Source: Pelagomonas calceolata (taxonomy: Eukaryota > Sar > Pelagophyceae > Pelagomonadales > Pelagomonadaceae). Taken from it: a stretch of 64,000 bases of DNA. The first letter of the stretch is position 1; the number at the start of each line of letters is the position of its first letter. The notes beneath the pieces were generated by a model that made no database searches, was not told where the DNA came from, and saw nothing but the letters and a program-made list of their open reading frames with translations. Below, piece by piece: positions 54,478 to 63,996 of this stretch. Location of the stretch: contig CAKKNE010000001.1 of assembly GCA_918797485.1 (NCBI GenBank), forward strand, positions 186,001 to 250,000. Direction: 5' to 3'. Both the position numbers and the translations under genes were made by a program.

Positions 54478-55115
54478 ATGGCCAACCCGCCGAAGAAGTC
54501 CGCGAAGCGGCCAGAGCCGGAGCTGTCGCCCAAGATGTTCGTAGGCTGCAGCGCAGGCACAGCACCACTACCGCGCCGACGCCGCCCCCGCCGCAGGTCG
54601 TCCCGGCCCTACTGATGGTCGTCAAGTTCTTCAAGCTCGACTTTTCGCTGTATGTCCCGCAATTACGAGCTGGGTACGCGTGCGCCGTGGCTCTAACCGT
54701 ATTAACGACATTGATGTGCGGCCAGCTCGCCCAGAAGAAGCAGGAGCCCGGCGAGGTCACGGTCAAGGAGAAGAACTACCAGAATATCACGGTGGAGAAG
54801 AAATTTACCATAGCTGATTATGATCAAAGGGAGGCGGTGTCCAAAGTGCGGGCTTTATGTTTTCAAGTGGCGATGACGAGCTTCATGCACTACAAGTGGG
54901 GGTCGCCGATGCCCCTGTTGTTCCAGTGCGTCATGCTGCCCATGAATCTGGCTGATGAGCCCCTGGTGAAGATTCACGTGTTTGGCGCGCCGGCCGAAGG
55001 GAAATTGGCGCGGCCCTTCGCGAAGCCTCCCAATCCTCTCGCCGATGCTTTAGGAGTGAACCCCGATGCGGATGACGGCGCCGTCGCGCGGAAGCCTTCG
55101 AAGAAGGACGACTAG
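54478..55115 (+). CDS. SND3/PHO88-family ER targeting protein
   Basis: Exons 54478-54540 and 54597-55115 give 193 residues, close to the 188 of yeast Pho88. The start MANPPKKSAKRPEPE is followed after splicing by VVPALLMVVKFFKLD, then a membrane segment (YACAVALTVLTTLMCG). The signature TIADYDQREAVSKVRALCFQ, SFMHYKWGSPMPLLFQ and EPLVKIHVFGAP is diagnostic. The family works in SRP-independent ER targeting. Confidence 0.9.
54541..54596 (+). other. Intron in SND3/PHO88 gene (plain type)
   Basis: 56 bp, GTAGGCTGCAGC to CCCGCCGCAG, phase 0. It lacks the introner motif, so the gene set holds two intron classes. Confidence 0.85.
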
Positions 55116-55432
55116 GTCTTTTTGTCAGCGTCTTTTTGGTCATGACGCGCGCGGGGGACGACCCACCTGTCTGTTTATTCCTGAAACACGACGCAAAATT
55201 TAATCTTTGAGAGCCGACGCGCGTTTTTTGAAGGGAGGGTCGTGGCGATGCCTCTTCCGCCTCTTATGTATATCGCGCAGGTTATTTTTTATGAGGGAGT
55301 GGTAGGAGTAGTAAAACAACAACATAGTTATCCTCCACGCCATCGAGCCGACGCGGCCACGGGGACAACGTCGCGTCGATGGCGTGGAATCGCCACGCCA
55401 TCGAGCCGACGCAGCTACGGAAGCACGTCGCG
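55116..55432. other. Convergent 3' region ending in introner-like tandem
   Basis: Between the SND3 and ALKBH8 stops. The last 100 bp are the 58-bp repeat listed separately. Otherwise AT-rich UTR-like sequence. Confidence 0.5.
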
Positions 55433-55436
55433 TCAC
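55335..55436. mobile_element. Tandem introner-like palindromes abutting the ALKBH8 stop
   Basis: A 58-bp unit starting CCACGCCATCGAGCCGACGC repeats at 55335 and 55393. The first unit also holds CGTCGCGTCGATGGCGTGG, complementary to its start, so it can form a hairpin. The second runs to the stop codon region (TCA at 55433). Confidence 0.7.
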
Positions 55437-56962
55437 AGTTTGGTGCAGGCCACGGCCCAGTTCCCCTCGTCATAGTAGCACTCGTCGACGCGCGCCGCCC
55501 CCGCCACCAATCCCCGCAGTTCGCCCTCCGCAAACACGTGGCAGTACCGTTTGAGGACGGTGGCGTTCTTCCTTTCGTCCCGGACCGCGTGCGCCGGGCA
55601 TTGCCGAGCCGTCTCCTTGTTGTAGTGGGGCCCGTGCTCGCGCAGGTGGAAGGGCACCAATACATCTGTGGAATCGAACTGGTGGCCACTTCGGTTCTCA
55701 GAGCCATTTTTCTGCTCCTTCGCCCAGGCGTAGAAGAGGGCCCGGCCGCCGGGCTTGAGGATTCTCAACGTCTCCCGGATGCACTGTACGCGTCGTTCAG
55801 CCGTAGACAAGTGATGTAAGACGGCGATGTTCAGCGCGACGTCGAAGGCACCACTTCTATACGGCAGTCGCACGCCGTCGGCCACGAGGCACTCGTACCG
55901 CTTATCTTTGTGTGTTGTGTGGGCGATGTCTATTAATGCATCAGAGGTATCGCACGCTATTGTAAAGGCGCCGCGCCGGCACGCGGCGTCTGCCATCTTC
56001 CCATTTCCACACCCAACATCAGCGACGAGCGCTCCAGCACCGCAATTCATCAAACAAAACTTCGCGACCCGCGGCCAGGCCTTGTAGCGCGTGCCGTGCC
56101 ACTGAGGCGCGATGGCGTTATACACCGACCGGACGTGCTCGAGTTCAATTGAGGGCGTCTTATCTGTAGCTTCGCTCGGCAATGGCGCCGCCTCGGGCCG
56201 CCGTTCCGCTCTCACCGACGGCTTGGGCGGCTTGTTGCGCTGCTGGCGCTTCAAGGCCTTCTTCGCGTCGCGGCGCTCCTTTATTGCTTTGGTCTCGTCG
56301 GCAAAGTGGCGCTTCGTCTCCGCATTCAATCGTCGAAACGTCAGCGAGATGCGAGGACGCGTCGCGGGCGGCAGGCCGTGCGTCCAGTCATTTGCCGCAT
56401 CGCCGCCCAAGCGTAATGCGCTTCCAACAGGCAGTCGTATCCGTCGCGCGAGATACCCGCGCCTCCTAAAGACGACGCACTGCTCCGAGCCCAGCGACAC
56501 CGTGACCAAAGGCCGTTCGAACTTCTTGGAGTCGACGTGGTCCGGGAGCCACTGGCCCTGCCCGTAGAAATTCACGCAACAAGCGTCAGGAACGCTCTGC
56601 ACGACCCCGAGCTTCTTCAGTCTCCGGGCGACGCGTAACAAAGCAGGCGGCAGCGGCGCGACCGCGGCGTTTTGCACCCTATTTTTGTCCACATAAGCGC
56701 CGAACTGGAGCGTTTCTCGAGATTGGTTCCGTTTCTTGAAGGCTGGCGCGGTGACGGGGCTGTACGTCTTGCCTGGTAGTGACGAGCCGTTCCTCAGCAA
56801 GTCTCGCAGCAATGTTTCCAGCGTTTCGCACTCTTCCTCGTCTAGCACGGCTTCGAGGAGCGTGGCGCCCTCCGGTGGCTGTCTTCGTCGATACCAGTAG
56901 AGCAGGGCGGCGGCAGCGGCGGCGCCTGCGGCGATGCAGGCGCGGCGCTGCTGGTGCGACAT
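55433..56962 (-). CDS. ALKBH8-type AlkB dioxygenase plus TRM9-like tRNA methyltransferase
   Basis: 509 residues. Residues 10-25 (AAGAAAAAALLYWYRRR) form an N-terminal membrane anchor. The AlkB 2-oxoglutarate/Fe(II) domain spans about 40-215: NFYGQGQW, iron ligands in LPDHVDSKKFERP, distal His in DWTHGLP and RPRISLTFRR. The methyltransferase covers about 275-509: VYNAIAPQWHGTRYKAWPRV, ADVGCGNGK, IAVLHHLST and ILKPGGRALFYAWA. This pair completes wobble-uridine modification (mcm5U and its hydroxylated form) in tRNA. Animal ALKBH8 has an RRM in front; here an anchor takes its place. Confidence 0.92.
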   Translation of the reverse strand: MSHQQRRACIAAGAAAAAALLYWYRRRQPPEGATLLEAVLDEEECETLETLLRDLLRNGSSLPGKTYSPVTAPAFKKRNQSRETLQFGAYVDKNRVQNAAVAPLPPALLRVARRLKKLGVVQSVPDACCVNFYGQGQWLPDHVDSKKFERPLVTVSLGSEQCVVFRRRGYLARRIRLPVGSALRLGGDAANDWTHGLPPATRPRISLTFRRLNAETKRHFADETKAIKERRDAKKALKRQQRNKPPKPSVRAERRPEAAPLPSEATDKTPSIELEHVRSVYNAIAPQWHGTRYKAWPRVAKFCLMNCGAGALVADVGCGNGKMADAACRRGAFTIACDTSDALIDIAHTTHKDKRYECLVADGVRLPYRSGAFDVALNIAVLHHLSTAERRVQCIRETLRILKPGGRALFYAWAKEQKNGSENRSGHQFDSTDVLVPFHLREHGPHYNKETARQCPAHAVRDERKNATVLKRYCHVFAEGELRGLVAGAARVDECYYDEGNWAVACTKL

Positions 56963-57314
56963 GTGAGAGCCGCTTTTTGCGCACGTGTGCGCGGGATCTG
57001 GAAGCGCTTAGCGGCTACCAGCGGCGCTACAAGAGCGAGTTGCTAGGGAGAGCAGTGCTTGTAGATGCTTGTAGAGCGACAGGCGGCGGCGAATCGATGT
57101 GAATTTCGACACCACTCGTATGCAGGGATATCGGGCGCTATGCGCGACACCTAAGCGACCCAGCTGCACCGGGACGCGCCGCAACACTTGCGAATCGCCT
57201 TAACGTGCGGGTTTGAGGTGCTCGTCTGTTTACGCCATCGACGCGACGTTGGCTTTCGTTTCGATCGGTGGAGGCGCGGTAGTAAACGAGCTAAGTTCAA
57301 TAGGAACAAACTGT
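56963..57314. other. Intergenic region with introner-like motif
   Basis: TTTACGCCATCGACGCGACG at 57229-57248 matches the introner motif but lies outside any recognised gene. It may be an insertion into non-coding DNA or an intron of an unseen UTR. Confidence 0.5.
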
Positions 57315-58475
57315 CTATGTACGGCGCACGGCGGGCGCCATTTGAAAGGGTGTCCAAACCAAGGACTCATATGGTTCAATCCTCCGCTCCCGAAGACCGG
57401 AAGCAGCGGAAGCTCCCGCTCCCCTGGTAAAGCGGATTTGCGCTTCTGGACCGCGCAGCGCCGCCGCGCGCGCCCAGCGCCAGTTGCGCCTTACTAACGC
57501 GTCGTGGCACCGCCCGTTCTGCGCATCTCTATCACTACTACGTAATTGCTTCTTCTTCGACAACGCGTGGATCTGCCGATTCGACTGCCAGGGCCTATTT
57601 TCAAACGAGAAGCCGGGCACGTCTTTGACCGTGATACCTCGCGCTGCTAGAAATGCTGAAACAACTATATCGTCCACCACGCGGCAAGTAGGTTCTAGAC
57701 GAGACGCCATGGCCGCATAGGCTGCGAGGGCGCCGTCCAACGCTAAGTCTAATCGTATTCCAACACCTCTAGAACCGTAGGCCACGGGAAAGCGCGGCCT
57801 AAAGTTTAATTGAGACGGTGGTGATTGGACCGTGAAGACGGTCGACGGCGACGCCCGTAAGGCCTTCGAGTACCTCTCGACGACATGTTGATTATATTCG
57901 TGGTCGTCGTCCAGCACTAATAAAAAGCGGGGCATCGTCTTGCGAGTTTTGCGGATCGCGTCTTGACTACCAATATACTTCTCAATCGGGCCTCGGTCGG
58001 AAGCCGTGCGCACGAAATGCACGTCGACGGTGTGCTGCTTGTCTCGGTTCCGCGAGAAGTAATGAGGACACGCGTTCGGGCGCTCGTGACTATCCACAAC
58101 GTATATAGCTCCAGGAACCGTCTTGCCCGCGACTAAGCTCCGCAGCATGATCGGCAGCGCTTCGGCCCGCTCCGGCTGCGTCGTTATACTGATGACGAGG
58201 TCATTGACCACGTGCGGCGCCGGAGTATGCGTGTTTTCGGCGACCGCGTAATACCAGGGCCAAAAACTCCCGTGCCGCAGGCCGCAGGTCAGGATCTGGC
58301 CCGGTTCTAGCGGTGGCGGGGGCGGGGGCGGGTGGCGCCTCCGATAGTCTAGCGCCGCGAAAGCTGTCGCCGCTAGCAAAGCTGTTAGCGCCGCTGCTTT
58401 GACACGGGGGCTGCGCGCAGCCCCCTCATCCTTAGATGAGGACCGCTTCTTGACGTCGAAGGTCGGCAGCTCCAT
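57315..58475 (-). CDS. Type II membrane glycosyltransferase-like protein
   Basis: 386 residues from the ATG at 58475. A short cytosolic tail (KKRSSSKDEG) precedes one membrane segment (VKAAALTALLAATAFAALD) and a proline stem (HPPPPPPPLEPG), as in Golgi glycosyltransferases. The catalytic part shows LVISITTQPERAEALPIMLR, a DxD-like metal site in FLLVLDDDHEYN, and CRVVDDIVVSAFL near the acceptor region. The fold fits GT-A; donor and acceptor are unknown. Confidence 0.75.
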   Translation of the reverse strand: MELPTFDVKKRSSSKDEGAARSPRVKAAALTALLAATAFAALDYRRRHPPPPPPPLEPGQILTCGLRHGSFWPWYYAVAENTHTPAPHVVNDLVISITTQPERAEALPIMLRSLVAGKTVPGAIYVVDSHERPNACPHYFSRNRDKQHTVDVHFVRTASDRGPIEKYIGSQDAIRKTRKTMPRFLLVLDDDHEYNQHVVERYSKALRASPSTVFTVQSPPSQLNFRPRFPVAYGSRGVGIRLDLALDGALAAYAAMASRLEPTCRVVDDIVVSAFLAARGITVKDVPGFSFENRPWQSNRQIHALSKKKQLRSSDRDAQNGRCHDALVRRNWRWARAAALRGPEAQIRFTRGAGASAASGLRERRIEPYESLVWTPFQMAPAVRRT

Positions 58476-59228
58476 GGACACGCCTAGCTACGCCTGGGGC
58501 GCGTCATTGTTGCGCAAGTTTTTTCCCCGCTGGCCCGCGTTTGGCATCAGGATACACTAGTCTAGTAGACGCTAGGCGCGGCCTTGCGAGGGGTTGTTGG
58601 CTGAGGGCTCGGGGGGCTGCCCCGGGAGGGCGTCTTGGGGCTTTGTTGGTACCATGGTGGGCTGGGTGCTTTTGTTGGGTCTTGGGGCTGCTGGGGGCGT
58701 CCCACGGGGTCGCAGGCTTGGGCGGAGCGGTCTTGGGGCTCGGCGGTGGGGCGGAGAGGCGTTTTTGGGATCGGTGATTTAAACAATAATCATACTAGGA
58801 GCAAAACCCCCATCCCGGAGAGGCTGCTCATTTACTGCCTGGATTAAGGCACTTCCGCCCCCTCGCCAAACACAGCGGGCGCTGGAGGCAGTAGCCAGTG
58901 GCCATCTCAAGACCCACAGCGAGTTTCGCGACCCCGCGCGCCGCGTAACCGCAGCGCGAAGACTTGGCGCCGCGCGCCCAAATCGCCGCCGCCCGCCGCC
59001 GCGGACCCGGCGCCCGCGCTAGAACCGCGGCGCGAGGCCACCCAAGGCCCGCGAGAACCTCGGGAGCACCGCGCGCCGCGCCGGGCCCCTAAAAAAAGAG
59101 GCGGGAACACCGCGGCGGTTTCGACCCGCCCGCGCCGCAAGGCCCGCGAGAACCTCGCGAGCGCCGCGCGCCGCGTATCGACGCCCTAAAAAAAAGAGGC
59201 GGGAACGCCCGGAGCGGTTTCGCGCACG
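58476..59228. repeat. Divergent region with G/T-rich stretch and tandem duplication
   Basis: 58600-58780 is strongly G/T-rich on the plus strand (CTTGGGGCT repeated). A tandem pair of about 80-95 bp (AGGCCCGCGAGAACCTCG..CCGCGCGCCGCG..CCCTAAAAAAA..GAGGCGGGAAC..GCGGTTTCG) occupies about 59045-59122 and 59140-59222, just upstream of the cold-shock gene. Confidence 0.65.
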
Positions 59229-60167
59229 ATGATGATGTCCCCGCCGAGCCCCGGGCGCCTGCCCCAGAGCCCCAGGTTGGGCCACCCGCCGCCGCTCGCG
59301 ACGCCCGGGTTCTTCGACGACCCCGACGACGACGCGCTCATCTGGACGGCGACCTCCAGTCATCAATTGGACCAGGACAAGGGCTGGGAGGAGCCGCCCG
59401 TGTCGCCCGTCCTGCGCCCGTTGCAGACGCCGTCCCAGAACGAGGTCATGGAGATGGCGCAGCGAGCGTGGAGTCCGACCAAAGCTCCTCAGCGTTCACA
59501 AGTGAATCAGGTCACGCCGGCGTGCTCGCCCGTCGGCCCCGTGGACCACAGTGCGCCGCTCATGCCGGGCCTGTCGACGCAAGCGCCCGAATTCGTGCCG
59601 GGCTATCCCCAGCAGCCTCAGGTCCCGTTCGACCCGCACGCGAGGATGGCGGGGACCATAGTTCATCTCAGTCGTAGACTGTGTGGCGCGTTCACGTCTC
59701 GTCGACTGGATGGTAGCACGGCGACGTACTATAATGGGTGGTACGGGTTCGTGCGGCCGGACGCGGCGACCTTAGATGCGGAAGGGATCTGTCGGGACGA
59801 CTTGTTCTTGCATCCGTCCGATGCTGCTGATGATTATAATCCGGCGGTCGGGGACCGCGTGACATTTAGAAGAGGCACGCACAACGGTCGGGCCAAGGCG
59901 GTGGAAGTGCGCTTGATCATGGATCCAGCTAGAAGGATGGTGCCGCACGAGCCCGCCGTCGCGCCGTGCTGGGCGGCGCCGGCTCGAGCCGTGTCGCGGA
60001 CTACCGGCAGGCGCCCGCCATTAGGGGCGAGAACCGTCATGTTTCATTGGGCCCGCGCGGGTCGCCCCGCACGGTCGCAACATGCGTACGCGCCGCAGCC
60101 GCAGCGGGCGCACTTCCCGCCGCATCAGCTGGAACTGCCCCAGGCGGCGCCGCCGGCGCACTGGTAG
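59229..60167 (+). CDS. Cold-shock-domain RNA-binding protein
   Basis: 312 residues. After a proline-rich, disordered 155 residues a cold-shock-like domain lies at about 160-235: YYNGWYGFVRPD (RNP1-like), DDLFLHPSDA (RNP2-like, normally VFVH), then PAVGDRVTFRRGTHNGRAKA. The tail is Arg/Pro/His-rich. Such proteins bind single-stranded RNA and affect translation or stability. Confidence 0.75.
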   Translation: MMMSPPSPGRLPQSPRLGHPPPLATPGFFDDPDDDALIWTATSSHQLDQDKGWEEPPVSPVLRPLQTPSQNEVMEMAQRAWSPTKAPQRSQVNQVTPACSPVGPVDHSAPLMPGLSTQAPEFVPGYPQQPQVPFDPHARMAGTIVHLSRRLCGAFTSRRLDGSTATYYNGWYGFVRPDAATLDAEGICRDDLFLHPSDAADDYNPAVGDRVTFRRGTHNGRAKAVEVRLIMDPARRMVPHEPAVAPCWAAPARAVSRTTGRRPPLGARTVMFHWARAGRPARSQHAYAPQPQRAHFPPHQLELPQAAPPAHW

Positions 60168-60376
60168 ATTGCCCCAAAGCCGCGCTCTACCGCAAGAAGA
60201 AGACTCAAAGCATACGCTAGTCACCACCACGTCGCGGCGTCGTCGGCGTCGGGGCCCGCGCCCTCGACGCCACCGAAACGCCACCGACGCGACAAAGTAC
60301 GCGACACTTCCTGCCGCGAGGTAACTCTCGAAACTGGTCACCCCCACGCCGTCGACGTGACTATCACACAAAAGCA

Positions 60377-63300
60377 TTACACCATGAACCCCAGCGCCGC
60401 CGCCATGCCCGCGTCGGTAGGCTTGAAGGACTCCTCCTCGTCGTCGCGCGTCAGCAGGGACACCTCCGTCGAGCCCGGCCTTGATTTCACAGCGTAGGGG
60501 TTCGCCTCGCCGTCCTTTGAATATCTTCTTTTAAATTTTGGCGGCTCCGTGGACCAGGTCACGACACTTCCGTCGTCCACCCCATACGCCTCTTGCGTCA
60601 ATCCTAGTTCCTTCGCGGAGACCTCGCTATTCAACTGGCGCTGGGGACCCGGCTTCAGCTTCTCAAAATCAAATATTCGTGAAGCGAAGTAGACGTAGTC
60701 GCGGGGGTGGTTCGGCAGTAAGTGCGACCGCTTCCGCTCGTAGAACGCTTTTTTGTCGACGTTCAACACGTAGCAGTAGCCCGCGAGCTTCTCCGCGCGC
60801 AACCACGTCACTCGCGAGTCTTCATAGAGCTCCCGCTCGTGGTCAAATAGTCTATGCGTGACCCCTTTCAGAGCCTTCACACCTTCCGCGTCTAAGAAGT
60901 AGGCCACGCAAATCCACACATTGCATTCTTCATCTCTGCAAGTAGCAATCAACTGGCACGGCCGCCGCTCGCCCTTCTCACCCATAGTGTAGGGACACCT
61001 TTCACTTTGCACCGCAAAGGTCATGTCCGTGATCACGGGCCGCTCGCCAGGCACGGTGGCCGACGGAGCCTTGACCACCACTTCAGGGTAGAACTTCATC
61101 GGTGCGACCGGACCTTTCATCCGTCTAGCACAACCACAATCCCAGCACCGGAAGCGCTCCCGCTTGTGCTTGAGACAGACAGCGAGAGGAGCTCTTTTAG
61201 GTGGGGGAAAGGGTGGTGTCAGCTGCGCTTTCCCTTTCACGTCGGCGAGGCCCTTGCCCTTGCCGGCCTCCATGGCGTCGGCCTTGGCCTGTGTGGAACG
61301 ACGGTCTCTGACGGCCACGTCGACGGCGTCACGGTGGCATTGCGTCGCATTGACGCCATCGACACGACCACGTCAAGTTCAAGTTCAATGAAGACGCTGA
61401 GTCAGCACCGCCAGCTTCAACTCCACGTAGATCTTCTTCACCTCGCGCTTCGAATGGCCGACCTTCAGGTGCCGTTTCAGATCGTCGCGCGTCACGCACG
61501 GCTGGAAGCAGATCGGGCACTGAAATAAACACTTCTCCCTATCTTTTTTAGCTATCTCGCCTCGCTCCCAGATCATCTTCTCGTCCGGCCAGACCCTCCT
61601 AAAGAACTGGTCTTGTTCGGGCGTCGCGACGGCCAATCTCCTTCTCCCTAAATGCTCCCTCTTCGCATGTTGTACTGCAGCCTCCTTCGTGGAGAAGACG
61701 GCGCCACAACCGGGGTGGGGACAGAGCCAGGGCCGCATGCGCCGGTCTTGCCTTATGGGCTCGAACTCTTGGAGTTGCCGTCGCGGCGCCGTCGCGATGT
61801 CGTGAGCTAGTTTGTGCACATCTGACTGGGGCGTATCCACCCTCATGTCCGACTCGGAGTTCCTCCTTTCTAAGATGCGATATTCCACACCGACAGAAGG
61901 TCTAGTAGTACCGGACCGGCCCATGTTGGAAGACGAGGCTCTAGAGGTCGGCTCCGACATGTCCTCGTAGTAGGAACTATCACGAGACGACAGCGAGGAG
62001 TACCGCGACCGCGAGTCCCTGCTCTTCAATGAACCAGCGAAGCGCACGCTACGACTGGTCGCGCCGCGGTCCTCCTCCTTAAAATCGTCCGGGACAGAAC
62101 GACTGGTCTGCGGCCGCTCTTCCGGAATCTCGGCGACGGGTTTTTCCGCCGCTCTCGCTTTGCTCGGGTCCTCGAGAGCTGATGATATAGCTTGGTCCCA
62201 CCGCATGGAGGCGTTCTTCGACTTTGTATCTACTGAAGGTTCGTCCTGGATCGCCTTGGCGGACGCGCCACTCCGTTCGGCGGAGCGCGCGTGGAATCCT
62301 AATCTGCGAAAGGCTTCCTCGAGTTGGGAAGCGTGCTTCGGCTTCGCGTACAATCGTTGCGTGAGCTCGTGGCGCCGCTCCTTACTCAGGTCGAGGTGGC
62401 GGTTCAGCGTACCTGTGTGCGAACGGCCTCAAACTCGAAAAAGAGACCACCCCCGGCATCGTGCGATGGCCACGAGTCGCGTCGACGGCGTGGGACGCCG
62501 CGAGCGCACCATATCTAACATCCCTCAGAATTTTCTTCCAGTGCCGCTCGAGGAAGACGTCGTTCCTAAAACAGAGCGACACGAAGCCCGTGTCCTCATG
62601 CTCCCGCAAATTCAAATCTTCCTTGCCGAACCGATCCAGCAGCTCCAGATACACTTCCGTGGGGTCCGTACTAATTCTCAATTCGCCGTCCAGAATCATG
62701 GGAATCGGCCGCGTCAGGTGAAAGCCCTTCCTCAGTTCATTTTGGGACTGGAGCTTGCCCGCGAAGTGTTCCTGCCACAACGCTTCCTCCTCTTCCTTGG
62801 CCACTGCTATGGACTCCAGGTGGTGCCGGCCCGGGCTTTCTTGTTTTTGGACCAGCGCCAAAGCTTGCAGCTCGGCTGCAGGGACGTGGCCACTCCTTCG
62901 GTTCGGGTCCAGAAGTCGTTTAGCTGGTCTTGCGATGCAGACGTCATCATTCACGGGCTCTGGATCTGCGTACGTTTGCTCGAACGGCGCGTCGATGCTC
63001 CGAGACGCGTCGTCTTCAGGGATGAGGCGCGAGCGGCTCGAGGGTCGCGTTGGCGACTCCATGACCACTTGCGATGAAGCCTGCTCCCCCACCACTTGGG
63101 AGATGAGCGGCCCCAGTTCCAATTTTGGCTTTGTAGGCTTATCTGATCTGTTATGAAAGATGTCCCGCAGCAACTGTCGCGTGACGGGCCCGTGCACGTC
63201 CGCCTCGACGCAACAAGTAGGCACCAACAAATGGGTCATGGGCGTGTGGCCGCAATGCTTACAAATCAAGTCGCGCACGCCCTCCTTACTGGCATAGCAG

Positions 63301-63996
63301 TCGCACTCGCAGCCTTTCCTCATGCACGGGCCCCTCGACACACACAACGAGCAGACGATCCTCCGGTGTAAAGAACAGGGTCTGTAGGACATCCTAGCGA
63401 AGTCGAGGAAGTCGCGCCTGCGTGGCACCGACGCCGTCGCGACACGGCCTCTGTGCACTCACGAGACGCGGTGCGGCCGCGTCGACGGCGTCGAGGCGAC
63501 GCGGCATCGCCTCGACGCCATCGCGGCGACCACGTCATGCGCGGAGCATCGCGGTCCCTCGACGCGGTCCGAACGGCCTCGAATTCGAAAAAGAAACCAC
63601 CCAGGTCATCGTGCGATGGCCACGAGTCGCGTCGACGGCGTGAAGGCGACGACAGACGCCGCGTCGGCACCAGCAGACGACGCCGTTGCGCTTCTTGTCG
63701 AACATCGACGCCCAGCCCTCGACCTCCGACGGGAGTATTGGTAAACCTTTCGCCTGCCACAACGCGTTGAGGGCCTTCCGGAACTCGAACTTCGAGCAGT
63801 TTCCCAATTCCAGATCATCATAAGGTAGAAAATGTACTTTATCTTGATCGGTGAACCACGTCTCCGGCCGCTGCCACGACTTACTTGTTGTGATCGTCGT
63901 GACGGACTCTACGTCATCTGAAGTGACGCGGTACGACGCCTTTGGCAGCAACGCCTCGAGGTCGCGCTTCCTCTCGGGCGAGACGGAACCGACCAT
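60377..63996 (-). CDS. EF-hand, Cys-rich and C2H2 zinc-finger protein, four exons
   Basis: Exons 63671-63996, 62510-63417, 61409-62412 and 60377-61288 sum to exactly 1050 codons. The N-terminus holds an EF-hand-like loop formed across intron 1 (FDKKRNGVVC/WRDFLDFARMS). A cysteine cluster follows (CSLCVSRGPCMRKGCECDC, LICKHCGHTPMTH), then long charged linkers. Two C2H2 fingers are near residue 610-700 (CPHPGCGAVFSTKEAAVQHA; CPICFQPCVTRDDLKRH). The last exon has further CxxC pairs (CLKHKRERFRCWDCGC). Function is unknown; binding of zinc, calcium and nucleic acid is plausible. The start could lie beyond the window edge, as only 4 bases remain upstream. Confidence 0.75.
61289..61408 (-). mobile_element. 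Introner-like intron 3 of zinc-finger gene
   Basis: 120 bp in gene direction, GTGCTGACTCAG to CGTTCCACACAG, phase 0. It holds TCGATGGCGTCAATGCGACG and GACGCCGTCGACGTGGC in opposite orientation, i.e. a hairpin like the other copies, and the shared TTCCACACAG end. Confidence 0.75.
62413..62509 (-). mobile_element. Introner element, intron 2 of zinc-finger gene
   Basis: 97 bp, GTGCGCTCGCGG to GTTCGCACACAG. It shares about 70 bp with intron 1 of the same gene. GTGCGCTC at the intron start resembles GTACGCTG at the start of the next exon (6 of 8), a decayed target-site duplication. Confidence 0.85.
63418..63670 (-). mobile_element. Composite introner, intron 1 of zinc-finger gene
   Basis: 253 bp, GTGCCGACGCGG to GGTGCCACGCAG. 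Its first part is the second copy of the element at 62413 (CACGCCGTCGACGCGACTCG through GAGGCCGTTCG). Its second part has further inverted motifs (GCGATGGCGTCGAGGCGATG, CCTCGACGCCGTCGACGCGG), suggesting a nested or second insertion. Confidence 0.8.

Noticed and set aside
58562-58786. Proline-rich 74-codon minus-strand frame
   Set aside because: Explained by the G/T-skewed low-complexity DNA; it lacks an independent coding signal.
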